DNA from: Planctomycetota bacterium
GTDB lineage: Bacteria > Planctomycetota > PUPC01 > DSUN01
DNA: 64,000 bases
Direction of reading: 5' to 3'
Assembly: GCA_016872875.1 (NCBI GenBank)
Contig: VGYW01000001.1
Coordinates: forward strand, 4,800-68,799
Position numbers and translations under genes: made by a program. The notes under the pieces were generated by a model. That model saw nothing but the letters and a program-made list of their open reading frames with translations, had not been told where the DNA came from and searched no databases. Positions 24,860 to 33,800 of this stretch are shown here, one piece after another (positions within the stretch are counted from its first letter, which is position 1; each line of letters starts with the position of its first letter).

Positions 24860-25039
24860 GAGGAGTTCGACCACCTCTGCGCTCAGCGAGCGGCTCGAAG
24901 CCTGTGCCAGGCGGCGGATATTCTCCCATCGCGGCAAGCCGCAACCAAACGCGGAGGAAAAATCTTTCCGGAAAACAAGATTCTGCATGTTTGTAGCATA
25001 GAGGGGCTCGGGGATGTTGCGGACATGGAGCGTGGATAT
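24860..25039 (-). pseudogene. Ribbon-helix-helix antitoxin remnant (FitA/Arc type) with 72-nt insertion
   Basis: STLHVRNIPEPLY and, further on, ENIRRLAQASSRSLSAEVVE are the two halves of a FitA-like ribbon-helix-helix antitoxin. They are separated by exactly 24 extra codons (24926-24997) that do not fit the family. The expected ATG start reads ATA. The end runs into the istB relic. No toxin partner is visible. The gene is therefore broken three ways: start, insertion and fusion. Confidence 0.5.
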
Positions 25040-25143
25040 CGGTTGGGCCTCCTTGTTCAGCCACCTGGGGTTATGGCGGTGTTGGTTGCAAGTTGCAGCC
25101 GACACTCGCCCCGCCGAGATGCCAGGTCGCGGGGCCGACTGGG

Positions 25144-26550
25144 TCAGTCCGGGGGCAGGGGTTTGAGGGTTTCGGCGGCCATGTGGGGCGGGAGGCGGCG
25201 GGTGGAGCCGGCCTTGTCGCAGAAGTAGAGGCGCGAGTCGGAGGGCTGGCGGGCGTGGCCGTCGGCCCAGAAGGCGTAGAAGCCCGGGTGGGCGTTGAGG
25301 GGGCGGCGGACGTAGGTGTGGTTGTAGGGGCTGGCCTTGGTCAACTGGCGGGCCTTCTCCCAGGTTTTCCCCTGGTCGCGGCTCGTCCACATGGCGACCT
25401 CGCCGCCGGGGTTGTAGGGCTGGGGGCCGGCCTCGGTGGGGCCGATGACGCGCCAGGCGCCGTCGGCCTCGACGTGGAGGCAGCCGCAGTCGTAGTTGCT
25501 CTTTGAGGTGGTCACGGGGCGGAAGGCCCACTCGCTGCCGGTCCAGTGGGCGATGGTCCAGGTGCGGGGGTCGTTGGCGGGCCCGCTCTGGTAGCCCTTG
25601 CTGGTGATGTAGAGGATGATGGGGCGGCCTTCGGCATCGAAGCTCAGGGCGTGGATGTAGACGAGGAGCTTCTCGGCCTCGTAGTCGCGGATGAGGGCGT
25701 CGTTCTTCACGGCGGTCAGCGGCGGCTCGATGGCCTTGCCTTGAACCGTCCGCCAGGTCTTCCCGAAGTCGGCGGTCTCGACGTAGTAGAGGTTCGTTCG
25801 CCAGTTGAGGCCCAGCTTGAGGGGGTGGTACATGAAGGCGGTGCCGACCTTGCCCTTGTGGGGCCAGCTCACCTGGTAGTGGCCTTCGGCGATGCCGGCG
25901 AGACGCTGCGGCTCGCTCCAGGTGCGGCCGTCGGGGCTGGTGGACCAGTGGAGCATGCGCCCCTTGCGGTAGAGGGTGTGGAGAAAGAGGAAGCCCTTCC
26001 CCTCGATCCACCAGGGCTGGGGATAGGAGAAGTTGGTCTTGAGAACCAGCTCGAATGCCTCGATGTCGTGGGGCTTCACGCTGCGGTAGATGAAGGAGGG
26101 GCGCGACGTTCCGTGGGAGCTACAGAAGACCCACAGGTGCCCCTCGCCGTCAATAGAGAGCACTGGGTTGTCGTGCGCGTCGTCGGTCTGCTTGTCGTGG
26201 AGGATGCGAGGGCGGGGCACGGTGCCCGTCGCGTGGTCGTAGAAGGAGACCATTTCGAGGAGGTTGCGTTTCTCCTTCGAGGTGCCGCCGTAGACGAGGA
26301 AGGTCTTGTTGGCCGCGGGGGCGTGGACGCAGAAGGGGATGTGGTTGGCGGGGTAGGTGCCGAGGCCGCCGCTGTACTTGTAGACGTATTCGTCCTTCGA
26401 GGGCTGGTTGAAGTACCAGATGCCGCGATAGCCGTCGTCCGTCGGCGGCGCGATGACGGTTCCTTGCACGGGCTTCTCTCCTGCGAGGCTGGTGCCTGCG
26501 GCAAAGAGGGCCAGCGTGGCGCAAATGACACGCGACCGAAGGGTGGACAC
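25144..26550 (-). CDS. Secreted BNR-repeat (BNR_4-like) protein
   Basis: A 468-residue protein with a Sec signal peptide (hydrophobic segment about residues 7-19, cleavage near SLAG). The body shows the beta-propeller pattern of BNR/sialidase-fold proteins, for example SPDGRTWSEP, DFGKTWRTV and DQGKTWEKA. The family is found in polysaccharide-degrading bacteria and acts outside the cytoplasm, but its substrate is unknown. The GTG at 26550 follows AAGGAG by 7 bases; the longer in-frame extension would run through a foldback repeat. It is followed upstream by two other secreted hydrolase genes in the same orientation. Confidence 0.7.
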   Translation of the reverse strand: MSTLRSRVICATLALFAAGTSLAGEKPVQGTVIAPPTDDGYRGIWYFNQPSKDEYVYKYSGGLGTYPANHIPFCVHAPAANKTFLVYGGTSKEKRNLLEMVSFYDHATGTVPRPRILHDKQTDDAHDNPVLSIDGEGHLWVFCSSHGTSRPSFIYRSVKPHDIEAFELVLKTNFSYPQPWWIEGKGFLFLHTLYRKGRMLHWSTSPDGRTWSEPQRLAGIAEGHYQVSWPHKGKVGTAFMYHPLKLGLNWRTNLYYVETADFGKTWRTVQGKAIEPPLTAVKNDALIRDYEAEKLLVYIHALSFDAEGRPIILYITSKGYQSGPANDPRTWTIAHWTGSEWAFRPVTTSKSNYDCGCLHVEADGAWRVIGPTEAGPQPYNPGGEVAMWTSRDQGKTWEKARQLTKASPYNHTYVRRPLNAHPGFYAFWADGHARQPSDSRLYFCDKAGSTRRLPPHMAAETLKPLPPD

Positions 26551-26578
26551 GCGGCGCTCCTTCTTCCCTGCTCCACCC

Positions 26579-26702
26579 AGGGACAACAGGGACATCAGGG
26601 ACCGCAGGGACGTAAGGGACGCAACCGGCCTTGCGTGGTCTGCCCCCATTTCCCTCGTCCCTTGGGTCCCTTCCGTCCCTTTGGTCCCTGTGGTCCCTTT
26701 CC
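26579..26702. repeat. Foldback array of GGGAC units
   Basis: GGGAC units with variable 3-5 base spacers run from about 26579 to 26621, then the complement (GTCCC units) runs from about 26655 to 26702. The two arms can pair into a long imperfect hairpin in the spacer between two genes. A second array of the same unit lies at 38911-39006. Confidence 0.75.
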
Positions 26703-26712
26703 TCTCTTCGGG

Positions 26713-27990
26713 CTACTTCGCCGAGAGCCACTCCTTCACCGGGAGCCTCACGAAGTCGCCGCGGTCGGGCGCGTCGAGGAACTCGCCCGCGGCGAACCAG
26801 AAGTCGCCGGCCGTGAGGTCGGCGATGACGGTGTGGACGGTGATGGGGAGCCTCGCGGCGCCCATGGCCTTGCGCGCGGCCTCGAGGTCGAGCTTCGCCC
26901 CACCCTTGGCCTTGCTCATGAGGGAATGACGGAGCAGGGGGTAGCGGTAGTCGGCGAGGGCGAACGGGGGCTTGCGGCGCTTGCGGAAGTGGTTCGTGCA
27001 GGCGAGCATCTCCTTGCTCAGCTCGGGCTCGTTGTCCTGCGGCCTGCGCACGGTCACGCCCCGGTCGCTCGTGTAGTCGTTGTTGTACTCGAAGACGAGC
27101 GCGGGGGGCGTGCCGTCGGCCACGGGCGCCGCGAGGAACACGGCGTTGTCGAAAAGCTGTTGCCGGCCCTCGAGGAGTGGCAGAGCCTGGGCTGCAAGGT
27201 CGCGCGCGGAACAGGACTCCATCAGCCGCCGCAGGACTAGCAGGCGCGGCGAGTACGGCTGCTTCAGCGGGCGGAGGGGGAGAAAGACGTCGTGGACGGA
27301 GACAAAGACGCCCGCGTCGTTGAGGCCGGTCACGCAGCCGATCATGCCGGGCGCGGCCACCGTGGCCCAGCCCCTCTTGCCATCCTGGGGCCTGTGCACC
27401 ACGAGCAGTTGGTGCGAGAAGAATGCCTTGGTCGGGAGGAAGTCGAAGTTGCGTCCCACCCAGACGTGCCCGTCCCTTGTGTGGGCGCCCCAGGCGGCGA
27501 AGGTTGAGCAGGCCTGGCGATACCAGTCGCCCGCCGCGTTGTACGCCTTGAGGTCTTTCAGCGTGAGGGGGCGCCCGAGCCGCCGCAGCATCGCGCCCTC
27601 CCCGAGATTCGACCTCACGCCGTCGAAGACCCCCTGAAGCTCCAGCTCGTCGTCGGGCTCGAACTCGAAGCGGTCGACGAGCGGCAGGATCACCCGCGCG
27701 TAGTCCCGCTTGTGGGACAGCAGCAGGTTGGAGCCGCAGAGGGCGTCCACCATGTCCAGTATCGCGGGGGCGAGGAGCTGGCCGTGGGCGAACCCCCGCT
27801 CGTAGGGGTCGCCCCACAGGGCCAGCACGCCCACCCCATTGACCCGCTCGAATCTGCCGTGCTTCGCCTCGCCCGGGGACACTGGCGGCGGGGCCTTGGC
27901 CACCGACTCTCTGAGCAGGTAGCAGCCCGAGCAGAGCAGGGCGGCTGCGGCAAGTGCGGCGCCGCGGACTCGGCTGGCGACGCGCATCAT
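26713..27990 (-). CDS. C45-type Ntn hydrolase lipoprotein (acyl-coenzyme A:6-APA acyltransferase-like)
   Basis: A 425-residue protein. An N-terminal hydrophobic segment ending SGC (Cys23) suggests a lipoprotein. QACSTFAAWG (Cys161) followed by VWVGRNFDF matches the N-terminal-nucleophile pattern of peptidase family C45, in which Cys becomes the nucleophile after autocleavage. GFAHGQ and EYNNDY are also family-like. It probably hydrolyses an amide on the cell surface; the natural substrate is unknown. Its start overlaps the end of the alpha/beta hydrolase gene (ATGATG context), so the two are coupled. Confidence 0.65.
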   Translation of the reverse strand: MMRVASRVRGAALAAAALLCSGCYLLRESVAKAPPPVSPGEAKHGRFERVNGVGVLALWGDPYERGFAHGQLLAPAILDMVDALCGSNLLLSHKRDYARVILPLVDRFEFEPDDELELQGVFDGVRSNLGEGAMLRRLGRPLTLKDLKAYNAAGDWYRQACSTFAAWGAHTRDGHVWVGRNFDFLPTKAFFSHQLLVVHRPQDGKRGWATVAAPGMIGCVTGLNDAGVFVSVHDVFLPLRPLKQPYSPRLLVLRRLMESCSARDLAAQALPLLEGRQQLFDNAVFLAAPVADGTPPALVFEYNNDYTSDRGVTVRRPQDNEPELSKEMLACTNHFRKRRKPPFALADYRYPLLRHSLMSKAKGGAKLDLEAARKAMGAARLPITVHTVIADLTAGDFWFAAGEFLDAPDRGDFVRLPVKEWLSAK

Positions 27991-28814
27991 CGGCCCCCCT
28001 CCCCGCCCGAACCCGCGGCCTTGCCAAGAGAGAGGAAGAAGTCCACCAGGCGCTGGGACTTGAAGAACTCGTCGCAGACCTGGTGCCCCTTGCCCTTGAC
28101 GACGATGAGCTCGACGGGTCCGCCCAGGGCTTGGTAGCGGCGGGCGAGCTCGCCGCTGTTGCGCTCAAGCGGCACAATGTTGTCGGAATCGCCGTGAAGG
28201 TGCATGATGGGCACCTTGGCTTTCGCAAGCGGACCGAGCCGCTCGATGGGGTTGTGCTCCTTGAGGCGCTCGCGGAGCTCGGCCTCCTTCAGGCCGTAGG
28301 CGCCGCACGCCCGCGCTGGCCCAGGGTAGCTCGTGAGGTCGCACACCGTGTAGATGCCGCCGATGCACTGCGCCCGGTCGGGGTGCTCGGCCGCCCAGTT
28401 GTAGAGCATCAGGCCGCCGCGGCTCTGCGGCAGAAGACACGCCTTCTCCGAAAGCCCATAGGTCTTCGTCACGTGCTGGTATAGCTTGGTGTAGACGGCG
28501 CGGCCCTTCGGGCTGCCGAACGACTCGCCGACCTCGACCCCGCAGACGGCGAAGCCCGCCCCCAGGAGCCGCTCGAACATCCAGGCGTGGCTGGGGTCGG
28601 GGTGCATGCCGATGAACGTCGGCGCGTACCAGAGCCACGGCTTGGAGCCGTCGGGCGCGGGCTTCGTCGGCCGCAGCAGGAAGGCCCGCTGCCCCGCCAC
28701 CACGAAGTCCAGCCGCTCCGTGGCGAACTGCTTCGAGACCTTCGGCGGCTGCGCCTCCCCCGCCAGCGCCACGCCGAGGAGGACCAGGCAGCAGGCGGCG
28801 ACTCTCACACACAC
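27987..28814 (-). CDS. Secreted alpha/beta hydrolase
   Basis: A 275-residue protein with a short signal peptide ending near VALAGEA. The catalytic triad is visible: Ser in PQSRGG, Asp in HGDSDNIVP and His in GKGHQV. It resembles the dienelactone-hydrolase/peptidase S9-like group often found with glycan-degrading genes in planctomycetes. The GTG at 28814 is chosen because the signal peptide begins there; the longer in-frame frame runs into the inverted-repeat element upstream. Confidence 0.7.
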   Translation of the reverse strand: MCVRVAACCLVLLGVALAGEAQPPKVSKQFATERLDFVVAGQRAFLLRPTKPAPDGSKPWLWYAPTFIGMHPDPSHAWMFERLLGAGFAVCGVEVGESFGSPKGRAVYTKLYQHVTKTYGLSEKACLLPQSRGGLMLYNWAAEHPDRAQCIGGIYTVCDLTSYPGPARACGAYGLKEAELRERLKEHNPIERLGPLAKAKVPIMHLHGDSDNIVPLERNSGELARRYQALGGPVELIVVKGKGHQVCDEFFKSQRLVDFFLSLGKAAGSGGEGGR

Positions 28815-28867
28815 CGAGTATGGCCCCCAGTTGTGGTGAACTGCTCGGCAGCCCCCACATGGGCGTA

Positions 28868-29039
28868 CTATATCAGCCCAGGGCGAAGCCCTGGGAAGCA
28901 GGACGGTGTGCGGATCAGCCCTGAAGGGGCGTACTATGAGGCACAGACGCCATCGCCTCCTGTGAGTGGCTAGTACGCCCCTGCAGGGCTGAACAGGTGC
29001 CATCTCCCCTTCCCAGGGCTTCGCCCTGGGCTGATATAG
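28868..29039. repeat. Nested inverted-repeat element
   Basis: Two perfect 31-bp arms, 28868-28898 and 29009-29039, begin CTATATCAGCCCAGGGCGAA and flank a second inverted pair of about 22 bp with one mismatch (about 28915-28936 and 28970-28991, TCAGCCCTGAAGGGGCGTAC). No coding capacity. It looks like a non-autonomous mobile element or a very stable cruciform between two genes. Confidence 0.7.
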
Positions 29040-29089
29040 CACGCTCCGTTCGGAGCTACGGAACCCGGGAAGGTCACCACGATTGGGAG

Positions 29090-29572
29090 TCATACTGACA
29101 CGCACCCCTCGTGGCGGAGCAGCCATCGCTTGATCTCCAATCCCGCGCTGAAGCCCCCCAGCCCGCCGTCCGAGCGAATGACCCGGTGGCAGGGAATAAG
29201 AATGGGGATCGGGTTCGCCCCCACCGCCTGCCCCACGGCCCGCGCCGCGCCAGGGCAGCCGATCCGCCGCGCGAGCTCCCCATAGCTCACCGTCTTCCCG
29301 AAAGGCACCTTGGCCAGCTCCCGCCAGACCCTCCGCTGGAACGCCGTTCCACTGCTAACGTCAAGCTTCGTCTCCCACCGGCGCGGCTTCCCCGCGAGAT
29401 AGCTCGCCAGGTCCTCTGCCAACACTCCGATGAGCGCCTCCTCCGCGCGCGGAAGCCCCTGAGATCTCCTGTAGCTCAGGCTGACAAGCCTGCCACCCAT
29501 GAACAGCGCCGTCACCGGCCCCAATGGCGATGGCAGCTCCGCCGACCGCAGGGCATCCGCTCTTTCTCTCAT
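29090..29572 (-). CDS. ogt: Methylated-DNA--protein-cysteine methyltransferase
   Basis: A 160-residue protein carrying ILIPCHRVI, the active-site motif of O6-alkylguanine-DNA alkyltransferases, preceded by TVSYGELARRIG and GANPIPI. It transfers alkyl groups from O6-alkylguanine to its own cysteine, a suicide repair reaction. The ATG at 29572 is taken because an in-frame start at 29590 lies inside a CAATCAG microsatellite. Family assignment is firm. Confidence 0.92.
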   Translation of the reverse strand: MRERADALRSAELPSPLGPVTALFMGGRLVSLSYRRSQGLPRAEEALIGVLAEDLASYLAGKPRRWETKLDVSSGTAFQRRVWRELAKVPFGKTVSYGELARRIGCPGAARAVGQAVGANPIPILIPCHRVIRSDGGLGGFSAGLEIKRWLLRHEGCVSV

Positions 29573-29581
29573 TCTCTTCCC

Positions 29582-29629
29582 AATCAGCAATCAGCAATCA
29601 GCAATCGAAAATCGAAAATCGAAAATCTC
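29582..29629. repeat. CAATCAG / GAAAATC microsatellite
   Basis: CAATCAG-type units repeat three times and then GAAAATC-type units three times, in the gap between queE and ogt. Unlike the foldback arrays elsewhere, no complementary arm is seen. Confidence 0.6.
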
Positions 29630-30383
29630 ACTTCTGCCTCATCAGCCTGTGCACCTGGGGAATAACCCTCACGTCCCGCAGCCTCCGCTTGAGCGCGGCT
29701 TGGAACGCCAGCAGTTGCTCGGGCGTGGGCGACCGCACCCCGCGAACCGGCGTCACGGGCTGGAGGACAACCGGGGGCTGCGACTTCTGGGTCTCCACGA
29801 CCTCCGCCGCGCGGCCAAGCTCCTCCTCCGTCGTGTCCGCGGCCACGACGATCTTCACCTGCGCGCCGCGCCGCATCGCTAGGTCGAGGAAGCGGTAGTG
29901 GGCGTCCCAGGGCGTCGGCTGGCCCGTCGCCGACTCAAGCTTGATGTCCATCGCCACGTGCCGCACGCTCTCGATGACGCGCTGGAGCGCGTCGGGCAGC
30001 GTGCCGTTGGTTTCGAGGTAGACGGGCAGCCCGTCCGCCGCGAGCCGCGGGCAGAGCGCGGCCAGGAAGTCCTCGTGGATGAGCGGCTCGCCGCCCGTCA
30101 GGCTCGCGGAGTCGTGCAGCCCGCGCGGAGCGTCCAGCGCCACGGCAGCCTTCGCAACGTCCGACACCGACATCGGGTTGCGGTGCTCGTCGAACTCCCG
30201 CGACCCCGGCTCCTGCTCAATGGCGCAGTTTGGGACGGGCAAGAGGGCCTCCTTCGTGTCGCAGTAGAAGCACCTGCGGTTGCACCCGCAGAAGCGCACG
30301 AAGACCTGTCGGACGCCTACCAGCACCCCCTCGCCCTGGATGCCAGAGAAGATCTCGAACACCGGCGCCTTCGGCTCGGCCAT
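29628..30383 (-). CDS. queE: 7-carboxy-7-deazaguanine synthase
   Basis: A 251-residue radical SAM enzyme of queuosine biosynthesis that converts 6-carboxytetrahydropterin to 7-carboxy-7-deazaguanine. FSGIQGEG near the N-terminus and CNRRCFYC (Cys34, Cys38, Cys41) are diagnostic. SLTGGEPL follows at mid-length. The insertion between the glycine motif and later strands is typical of the longer QueE type. Other queuosine genes are not in the window. An in-frame GTG lies two codons upstream of the chosen ATG. Confidence 0.9.
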   Translation of the reverse strand: MAEPKAPVFEIFSGIQGEGVLVGVRQVFVRFCGCNRRCFYCDTKEALLPVPNCAIEQEPGSREFDEHRNPMSVSDVAKAAVALDAPRGLHDSASLTGGEPLIHEDFLAALCPRLAADGLPVYLETNGTLPDALQRVIESVRHVAMDIKLESATGQPTPWDAHYRFLDLAMRRGAQVKIVVAADTTEEELGRAAEVVETQKSQPPVVLQPVTPVRGVRSPTPEQLLAFQAALKRRLRDVRVIPQVHRLMRQK

Positions 30384-30515
30384 AGCCACATCCCGCCGCT
30401 CGCCTCCCGCTCCAACCCCTCATGTTCTCTTATAGCCGAGTTGTCCCGGGAAGGCAAGCGGGGAAATGAGCTCGTGACGGCAAGAGTGGGCGCGCACACC
30501 CCGCACCACCCCCTA

Positions 30516-30630
30516 TGTCATGCTGAGGCCGCCGAAGCACCTTTCAATGGCCTGGCGTGTGCCACCGAAGCTAGCTCCCGTCGCGTCGGTCCGCTCCCCT
30601 GAAAGGTTGCTCGACAAGCTCGCAATGACA
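30516..30630. repeat. 115-bp repeat, copy 1
   Basis: It begins TGTCATGCTGAGG and ends CTCGCAATGACA, so its ends form an imperfect inverted repeat of about 30 bp. The same 115-bp unit occurs at 30666-30780 and 34815-34929. No coding capacity; probably a non-autonomous repeat. Confidence 0.75.
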
Positions 30631-30665
30631 CGAGGGACGCGCGCTCGCAGAACGCACCATCCCGC

Positions 30666-30780
30666 TGTCATGCTGAGGGCGCCGAAGCACCTTTCAGGGG
30701 CTTGACGCACGACACGGAAGCCAGCGCTCATTGAGTCAGTCCACTCCCTTGAAAGGTTGCTCGACAAGCTCGCAATGACA
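30666..30780. repeat. 115-bp repeat, copy 2
   Basis: Same length and orientation as copy 1, 35 bases downstream, with interior differences. Shared ends are TGTCATGCTGAGG and CTCGCAATGACA. Copies 1 and 2 flank the 3' end of the heparinase-like gene, with copy 3 beyond its 5' end. Confidence 0.75.
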
Positions 30781-30810
30781 GGGGGGAGGCCGCGTGGAGG
30801 CATGTAGGCT

Positions 30811-33800
30811 CTACCATCGGACCCTCCCCTCGGCGCTGAGCTCCTTTGTGGTGATGGCGCGTGGCTTGCCGTCGGGGAGGGTGACGGTGACATCCACGTC
30901 GGCGGTCAGCTCGAACTGGCCGGGGGCCACTCGGCGGAGGCTGGCGAAGGTGCTCTGGCGCACGGTGTCGCCGACGCCATACTCCCAGAGCCGCAGGACG
31001 CCTGCCTTGCCGAAGGCTTCTTTGGTCACAGGGCCGCCAGTGAGCTTGAAGACATTGGCCGGCTTGTCGCTGATGATGTCGGCGCGCCAGAAGGTGGTCA
31101 TGTCGTCGTTGGAGGCCACCCAGCCCTTGTTGATGCCGGGCCGATTGCCCATCGTGGGGCCGAGGGCGCAGCGGACCGTGCCCTTTTCGGCATCCACCTC
31201 CTCGATGCCCGAGCGGAAGTAGTCGGCGCCATTCTCGACCGTGATGCGGGTGAGATTGCCCTCGGGCCTCACGTCGAGCGCAGTGTAGGTGGTCCAGTGG
31301 CCTGGCACGCCGATCTCGAAGATGCTCGGCCGGCTGCTCGCGGGCCACGGCTGGTCAATCCAGAGCGTCTTCGCCAGGTAGTCCACCTTCACCACCTTTC
31401 CCGTCCGCTCGCGCTGGGCCGGGCGAAGCTCAATGCCCGGAGCGGCCAGGTGCGTGCCTCCTGCAAGGGTGGCCTGCCGGAACCCCTCTTTGTCTGCCGA
31501 GAGATAGGCGTAGTCGGCGTTGACGAACACCTTTGCTTCTGGAATCACGCGCTCGACGAGCACGCCATCAGCGAAGCAGATGTCCGTGTGGCCGTTCGCG
31601 GTCTTGACCTCGACGGCAACGGCCTCGTAAGCCGCGTTCCCGAGGTTCGCGGGCTGATCCTTCATCTTGCTCGCTTGCACGTTAAGCAATCGCTTGCCCG
31701 TGATGAACGGTTCGCCAACAAAGGGCTCGATGAGAGCGATGAAAGTGCTGTCCTGCGAGTCCTTCTGGGCCATGAGGCAAGCGAAGTCGTACTTGAAGTT
31801 GCGGCAGTTGAGGCTGCCGCGCGTGGCCTTCGCGCCCTTGGCGTCGAGAAGGTGGAGGCGTGTGAAGCGGCGGGGGAGGTCGTCGGAGTAGTTGGCGCCG
31901 CGGTGCGCCCGCTCGTTGCCGAAGAGCTTGGGGTCGCGGGTCTGGCGCCAGGTGGCCTCCAGGATGTCGGGGGCGGTGCCCGCCGCCAGCTTGTCAGGAA
32001 GGCTCTTGAACATGTCGAGGTACTGGGGGACGGGCTGGGTGTCCTTCACGTTCCACGTGGGTTCGTCCTCGACCGTGCCGTGGAAGCAGTAGGTGTGGGT
32101 CTTGCCGCCTGCGACGCGGAAGACATCGAAGACGTAGGAATTGGCCGGAGTGACGCCGGGCGGGAGCTTGGAGCCGGGCTTCTGGGCCTCGATGGGGAGC
32201 GGCTGCGAGCCTTGGCCCTCGTCCACGTCAATGAGGGCAATCTGGCGGCGGAAGAGGGTGGTGCCCTCGGGCGGCTCGGCCTCGGCGGCCAGGTAGCGGG
32301 CGCCGGGGGCGTCGGCGAGGGTCCGCACCCACGAGTAGCCCTGGAAGCCGTGGCCATCCACCTCGACGACGTTGTGGACTCGCGTCGTGCCGTCGGAGGG
32401 GGACGAATAGCCGCTCCGCTGGCCGCCGTCAATCGTCGCGGGGCAGCCCTGGGCGACGACCTGGAGGTCCATCGTGTCGGCGTGCTGGTGTCCCCAGCCG
32501 AAGCCGACGCGGACGTATGCGGCGCGGCGGAAGCGTGGATCGTCGTGCTCCGTGCCGCTCTCGAGGACGCCCGCCCACATGGGCATGACGCGGGAGCGGT
32601 TATCAAGCCAGGGGGCACGCTTGACCTTCGCCGCCGCCTCCTCGATCTTCGCCCAATCGGCGTCCGACTGCTCCTTGCGGCGGACGTAGTGCTTGAGGAT
32701 GAAGGCGAAGCGGGGGTCGGCGGTCCACTCCCAGCCGCGGGCGGCGAAGCCGAGGTCGCGGAGGGTGTGGCCGGCCACCTTGTCGGGGCCGCAGACGTCG
32801 CCGATGCGCACGAAGTCCCAGCCCGCCACCACGTTCTTGAGGCGCCAGTAACACTGCGCAACTGGCTTGGGATAGCGGGCCTTGTCGCTGAGGTCGTACT
32901 TGCGGTTGCCGCCTGCCCGCAGGTAGCGTTCGAGCGATTCGGCCACGCGGCTGGCCCCTTCGCCCTGGGCGTAGAAGGTGGAGCCGATGTACTCGCAGCC
33001 GTCGCGGCAGCACCCCGTGATCATCGCGTCGGCGATGCCCACGGGCGGCAGGGGGTAGATGAAGGTCTTGGAGAAGAGCCACTCCATCCAGGGGTCTGTA
33101 ACCTTCGTGTCGCCGACGACCGCCGCGGCGTTCGCTATGTCCATCGGGTCGGTGTAGTAGTTATAGCGGAGAATCCGCTTGGCCGTGGTCTGCACGAGAT
33201 AGGCGTCAATCAGCTTCACAACGTCCTGCGGGGTCTTCACCCAGGGGACGAAGCGGCCGAGGGACTCGGCCAGCTCCGCGTTGTCCTTGATGTAGTCGAA
33301 CAGCGCGTCGTAGTCGTAGAGGATGGGGTCAACGTAGAGCGGGTAGTGGGGATAGAAGGTCGCGGTGGAGTCGCGTCGGCGGCAGCGGATGTCGCGACCG
33401 TAGGGGCCTGGGTCACGGACGACGTAGGTGAGGAAGTTCGCGGCGTCAATCGCGGGGAAGGCGTAGGCGAAGCGGGCGAGGGCGATGGCTGCGGTGCGGG
33501 CGGCAGTCGTGTCGCCCGACTTCAGGTATTCGCCCACGTTTCGCCGCACGAGGGTGCCTGGGTAGTCGCGGATGCGGCTCTGGACCTGGTTGGCGATGGG
33601 CGCCCACATGTGGCCCTTCCCGGGGTCGGCCGGGTCGGGGAAGAAGAGCCCCGCCCCGTCGTCCTTGTAGGGATACGGCGCCGGGAGCGGCTTGCCCTGG
33701 CGGAAGTCTTCCAGCGTGTATTCGAGCTGGAGCTTCTTGTTGGCGAGGAAGACCTGGCCCTTGCCGGGCTGCCAGTCGCCGAACTCGTCGGCGATCTCCT

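Noticed and set aside
25546..27240. Long + strand open frame
   Set aside because: Antisense to the BNR and C45 genes; no start site or family.
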